A stretch of DNA of 64,000 nt from Bacteroidales bacterium. GTDB taxonomy: Bacteria; Bacteroidota; Bacteroidia; Bacteroidales; UBA932. Where the stretch lies: positions 1-64,000 of the forward strand of contig SUYU01000005.1 of NCBI GenBank assembly GCA_015060245.1, given 5' to 3'. Positions 60,862 through 64,000 of this stretch are shown here, one piece after another. The position numbers and the translations under genes were made by a program. How positions within the stretch are numbered: position 1 is the first letter of the stretch; each line of letters opens with the position of its first letter. A model generated the notes under the pieces. It was not told the origin of the DNA and ran no database searches. It saw nothing but the letters and a program-made list of their open reading frames with translations.

Positions 60862-63564
60862 CTACACTACTGCTTCTCCAATTTCCTTAGCCTTGCGCTC
60901 CATCCTCTTCCTCACCTTTTCGAGTTTACGCGCCTCTTTGGCCAATTTACGCTCCTGTCTCTTTGCTTTCCGCTCTTCCCTCTTCAAGCGTTTCTGCTCT
61001 TTCTTGTAAAGTCTCTTCTGGATTCTTGCCTGTTTGCGCGAAAGTTCACTCTCTGAAACTTCTGTTTCAGTTAAGTTATCATGCGGCTTGAGCAACTTAT
61101 CATCTGCAGCCTCCTCCGTTTCAACCACATTTATGTCAACTTTTTCAGGGAGATTGTCATCAGGCATGACTGCTGCCAGCGTATCTTCCGGAATCTCCAT
61201 AACCTGTGCTACACTATCTGTCTGCTCCACCTTTTCTGCCTCAATTCTGGCCTTCTCCCTTGCGGCACGTGCTTCATCAGATTTGCGTTTGAAATCCATT
61301 ATGCCATCACGCTCCTGTGGAAAATATACTGCAGTGTAGGGATAATTCGGGAAGCGTTTTCTCTTGTATGCCTTGCGCTGCGTCTGCTTGATTGAGCGGT
61401 CAACCAGTTCAAAACGCTCCTTAGGCCTCTCATCGCCCCTCCAGTTGAAGCCTTTGAGCCTCTGTTTTTCAACAGGCAGGTTATAAACGGGGTATGCATC
61501 ATTTTTCAATGACTCTATATACTTTATCCTCTGGATCTCCCTATTTTTGATTCTGGCAGAAATGATCTTTCCCTCCTTCTGGTTCATCATGGTAATTATG
61601 CCATCCTCCTGGAGATAGAAAATCATTGACGCACCGCCCAAGGCATCATATCTGTAAAGGTCATTATCCTTGAAATAGGCTACCATTTCAGTTCCCTTGA
61701 TCTGATTGTAGTGGAGAGTATCCTCCTGTGAGGCAATGAACGCATTGGAGAGCAGGTTTGCCTTTGAAAGGACGCCCCCTTTAATGACCAGTTGCATACT
61801 GTCGGAAGTGAACTGGTGCTTGACCTCATTCCACATGACAGGGTTTATATAGAGCCTTGCCATAGAATCGAGGTCAGAATATACCAAGGAATCGCAAAGC
61901 GCCTGTATATCATTCCTGTATACCTTAACATTATTCCATGCATCAATAAAAGTCACAGCAGTGGTATCAAGCGGCTGAACGGCAACTGAGTCGGTCCTGA
62001 CAGACAACGAGTCGGAAAGCGCCGGCAAAGAGTCACGCAAAGAGACCAGAGAATCGTTCACTGCCAGAAGCGAACCGGAAACCAATGTTGAATCCTTCAC
62101 TAACGCTGCGGCCTCAGAATCAGGCACAATCCCTGACTGGTCCTGCAGGGCAGCCAATGAGTCTGCTACAGGCAGCATCTGGTTCTGCGCCTGCAACAAT
62201 GAGTCTGCTACAGGCAGCATCTGGTTCTGCGCCTGCAACAATGAATCTGCTACAGGCAGCATCTGGTTCTGCGCCTTCAACAATGAATCTGCTCCCGAGC
62301 GCAATTGGTCCGATCCTGCAGACAATGAGTCTGCATTGGATATCAACAAGTTCTGACTTGCATTCAAGGAGTCAGTCTCTGCCAACGGCTGGCCGGACAC
62401 AGTGTCCAAAGAGTCTGGGGTTGCCTGCTGAGGCTCCTCCTTATTGGCTCTCTTTGGTGTAATGAAATCGCTTATAGGGGTATTGTCTATCCTCTTCTTT
62501 GCACTTTCTGCCTCTATCTCAACCAGCGGATCCAACTCCGAAAGTTCAACTCTCGCCCTTGCATGCTCAATGGCGGCAGAATCCACATCACAATACCTTA
62601 TCTGATAATATTTGAGAGTATCTGCGGTAAGGAACATTGTATCCCGCACGCCGTTCTCAACACTATATAACGCCACAGCAGGGTTGCGCGTCAAGGTTAT
62701 ACACAGCGGATCAGGCCGGTAAGTGGCGTGGTCGGCAAATGCGTATGCCGACTGTTTTGTATCCAGAATCTGTATATTGCCCGAGAGTTCAGCCTCGCCC
62801 GTATTCCTGTAGTAAGAAAGGGTATCGGCCCACAGTTCCTGGTCTTTGGTCAGGATATAACCGTCTTTGTAGAAGCGGAAAAGGTTGTTGCCCCTGTCAA
62901 ACTCGCCATCATTTGAAAAGAGGATGTTGTCCTCCTGCCATGCTGTGGTATTCTTCCCAAAATAGGCCTTATTCTCGGCTGTACTGTATTCGAGTTGGTC
63001 TGCCTTGATAAATACCGAGTCGGTGAACATCTGCACATTCTCCTCAAAGGAGAAGAGTTTGTCATAGGCAAAGTACCACCCCTCGAGGCTCTCAATGATG
63101 TTGCCGTTGGAGCCCTTCATTACTCCTCCATTGAAGAAATTGCCTATACTGTCACGCGTATTGTAATCAAGGAAATTGGTTCTCAAGACGTTGCCATCCT
63201 TGTCATAAAGTTCCACAAGGTTGCCTCTGACCTTTGCCAGATTCTCGTCAACCACGTAATCGATCTTGTCACTCACAAGAAAAGTATTGTCCTGAATAAC
63301 CTGGACATTGCCGAGCGCCTTTATGACATTTTCGTTTACATTCCAGAGGGCTGTATCACAAAGCAGGTAGGTGTTGTTATGAAAGAAACGGGCGTTGCCT
63401 GTCACCTTACGGAATGAGACTCCCTCAACCTCCAGAATCTGGGCTGAACCCGCCTCAACGAGGCGTACAAGAGAATCCCTCTCCTCCCTCTTCTGCTGCG
63501 ACAAGAGTGTTACGGAGAGAAACTGAAATATAATCAGGAACAACAACGGCAACTTTCCTTTCAT
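60862..63564 (-). CDS. OstA-like protein (LptD/LptA N-terminal-type) with tandem repeats
   Basis: 900 residues. Signal peptide (about 1-22, LLSQQ). The N-terminal half (about 30-340) has repeated beta strands of the OstA type: GNARFFHNNTYLLCDTALW, GNVQVIQDNTFLVSDKIDY and further similar steps. The middle (about 375-530) is a Ser/Asp/Leu-rich linker with three exact 14-residue repeats (about 427-469). A second OstA-like part (about 540-720) follows, then a very basic, Lys/Arg-rich coiled end. OstA-type proteins handle LPS transport; this one could be a periplasmic bridge or scaffold. Start ATG is one base after the upstream SurA-like stop. Confidence 0.85.
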   Translation of the reverse strand: MKGKLPLLFLIIFQFLSVTLLSQQKREERDSLVRLVEAGSAQILEVEGVSFRKVTGNARFFHNNTYLLCDTALWNVNENVIKALGNVQVIQDNTFLVSDKIDYVVDENLAKVRGNLVELYDKDGNVLRTNFLDYNTRDSIGNFFNGGVMKGSNGNIIESLEGWYFAYDKLFSFEENVQMFTDSVFIKADQLEYSTAENKAYFGKNTTAWQEDNILFSNDGEFDRGNNLFRFYKDGYILTKDQELWADTLSYYRNTGEAELSGNIQILDTKQSAYAFADHATYRPDPLCITLTRNPAVALYSVENGVRDTMFLTADTLKYYQIRYCDVDSAAIEHARARVELSELDPLVEIEAESAKKRIDNTPISDFITPKRANKEEPQQATPDSLDTVSGQPLAETDSLNASQNLLISNADSLSAGSDQLRSGADSLLKAQNQMLPVADSLLQAQNQMLPVADSLLQAQNQMLPVADSLAALQDQSGIVPDSEAAALVKDSTLVSGSLLAVNDSLVSLRDSLPALSDSLSVRTDSVAVQPLDTTAVTFIDAWNNVKVYRNDIQALCDSLVYSDLDSMARLYINPVMWNEVKHQFTSDSMQLVIKGGVLSKANLLSNAFIASQEDTLHYNQIKGTEMVAYFKDNDLYRYDALGGASMIFYLQEDGIITMMNQKEGKIISARIKNREIQRIKYIESLKNDAYPVYNLPVEKQRLKGFNWRGDERPKERFELVDRSIKQTQRKAYKRKRFPNYPYTAVYFPQERDGIMDFKRKSDEARAAREKARIEAEKVEQTDSVAQVMEIPEDTLAAVMPDDNLPEKVDINVVETEEAADDKLLKPHDNLTETEVSESELSRKQARIQKRLYKKEQKRLKREERKAKRQERKLAKEARKLEKVRKRMERKAKEIGEAVV
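62159..62284 (-). repeat. Three tandem 42-bp repeats inside the OstA-like gene
   Basis: Units at 62159-62200, 62201-62242 and 62243-62284 differ at only a few bases. Each encodes 14 residues of the form LLQAQNQMLPVADS in frame. The low divergence points to a recent expansion by slippage. Confidence 0.95.
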
Positions 63565-63565
63565 A

Positions 63566-64000
63566 CTATTTTATCCAACCTTCGTTGTCAAAATTGCACT
63601 TGCGGTACATGTCATCAACAATAATCAGGGTAGTTGACTGCTTCTCCTTTATGAACTTGTCTATTGCATCCATCTTCTGACGGTTGTTGGCAATGCTCTG
63701 GATAATCATGAAGTCCTGTTTGATATTTGCAGTATGCGAAGGCACAATCTCCTCCAACTTTATGATTTTGTATATCGTATTTCCAGAACGTCCCTCATTG
63801 TCAAGAGATTCAAACGGTTCTGAAATCTGTCCCGGCTTCATATCCTTGAGCATATAGTAGTCGGCAGGTTTCAACTGGTCCTTCTCAAAATATGTTGAAC
63901 CGGTATTCTCATCAACCATTATACCTCCGTTAACTGCAGACTTGAGGTCCTGTGAATAGGCTCTTGCCGCAATGAAGAAGGTCATGCTGTCGGTCTCTAT
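63566..64000 (-). CDS. C-terminal part of a SurA/PpiC-type peptidyl-prolyl isomerase (runs off the window)
   Basis: The frame is open to the right edge, so only the C-terminal 144 residues are seen. The piece GGIMVDENTGSTYFEKDQL, LKDMKPGQISEPFES and IYKIIKLEEIVPSHTANIKQD matches the second parvulin-like domain and tail of periplasmic isomerases such as SurA, which fold outer-membrane proteins. It lies one base ahead of the OstA-like gene, so both probably form an envelope-biogenesis operon. The N-terminus is beyond the window. Confidence 0.82.
   Translation of the reverse strand: METDSMTFFIAARAYSQDLKSAVNGGIMVDENTGSTYFEKDQLKPADYYMLKDMKPGQISEPFESLDNEGRSGNTIYKIIKLEEIVPSHTANIKQDFMIIQSIANNRQKMDAIDKFIKEKQSTTLIIVDDMYRKCNFDNEGWIK

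Noticed and set aside
62159-62284. 42-bp repeats considered as a mobile or CRISPR repeat
   Set aside because: They are in frame inside the OstA-like gene and encode protein repeats with no spacers.

Overview
The window looks like one contiguous piece of chromosome from a member of the Bacteroidales (phylum Bacteroidota). Evidence: a SusC/SusD pair, many Ser/Cys-type lipoprotein signals, three S9 prolyl-oligopeptidase-type exopeptidases, DUF1846 and OstA-like proteins, NamZ (DUF1343), and promoters of the Bacteroides type (TTTG or TTG, about 20 bases, then TAnnTTTG). Ribosome binding sites are weak throughout. No rRNA, transposase, integrase, prophage block or CRISPR array was seen. Two tRNA genes, Gln(CTG) and Met(CAT), are present.

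Layout. Bases 1-2317 are the accessory part. The gene for the GGGtGRT protein (2318-3331, minus strand) is intact, but two extra pieces of its 3' half lie downstream of it (1132-1297 and 1-190). Between these pieces sit a DUF695-like gene and a DUF4160/DUF2442-HTH toxin-antitoxin-like pair with a perfect operator palindrome inside its promoter. This looks like repeated insertion of small cargo at the 3' end of one housekeeping gene. From 2318 on the content is mostly core: GGGtGRT plus NifU-like protein; two S9 peptidases; FKBP isomerase; M3 peptidase Dcp with a coiled-coil lipoprotein; a Zn-ribbon protein; ssb and cysS; NifX-like protein; TorF-like porin; MalY-type lyase; then TsaC, an exo/endonuclease-phosphatase, rhomboid, MutL and a small membrane protein on the minus strand; ispF and two tRNAs.

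25.6-43.5 kb: PIG-L deacetylase, RsmE with unusual insertions, DUF1846, an HGSNAT-like acyltransferase, a phosphodiesterase, a DPP4-like peptidase, a FadL-type porin, ComM, TsaE, NamZ, WaaA, MlaE/MlaF, and an ECF sigma factor coupled to a protein that appears to join an anti-sigma-like head, an inner-membrane helix, a long linker and an outer-membrane barrel. 43.6-64 kb: NhaD antiporter, TPR lipid-envelope-type protein, EnvC-like activator, deoxynucleoside kinase, Pcm, a metallo-beta-lactamase-fold hydrolase, a lytic transglycosylase, UvrA, a nucleoside kinase, the SusD/SusC pair, an OstA-like protein, and the end of a SurA-like isomerase that runs off the window.

How the parts fit. Much of the window serves the cell envelope: peptide scavenging (S9 and M3 peptidases), peptidoglycan turnover (NamZ, EnvC-like, lytic transglycosylase), LPS and lipid transport (WaaA, OstA-like, MlaEF, FadL) and nutrient import (SusCD). 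tRNA modification (TsaC, TsaE), DNA repair (MutL, UvrA, SSB) and translation (CysS, RsmE, tRNAs) make up the rest. The most unusual items are the fragment-and-cargo array at the left end and the sigma factor with its apparently trans-envelope partner.
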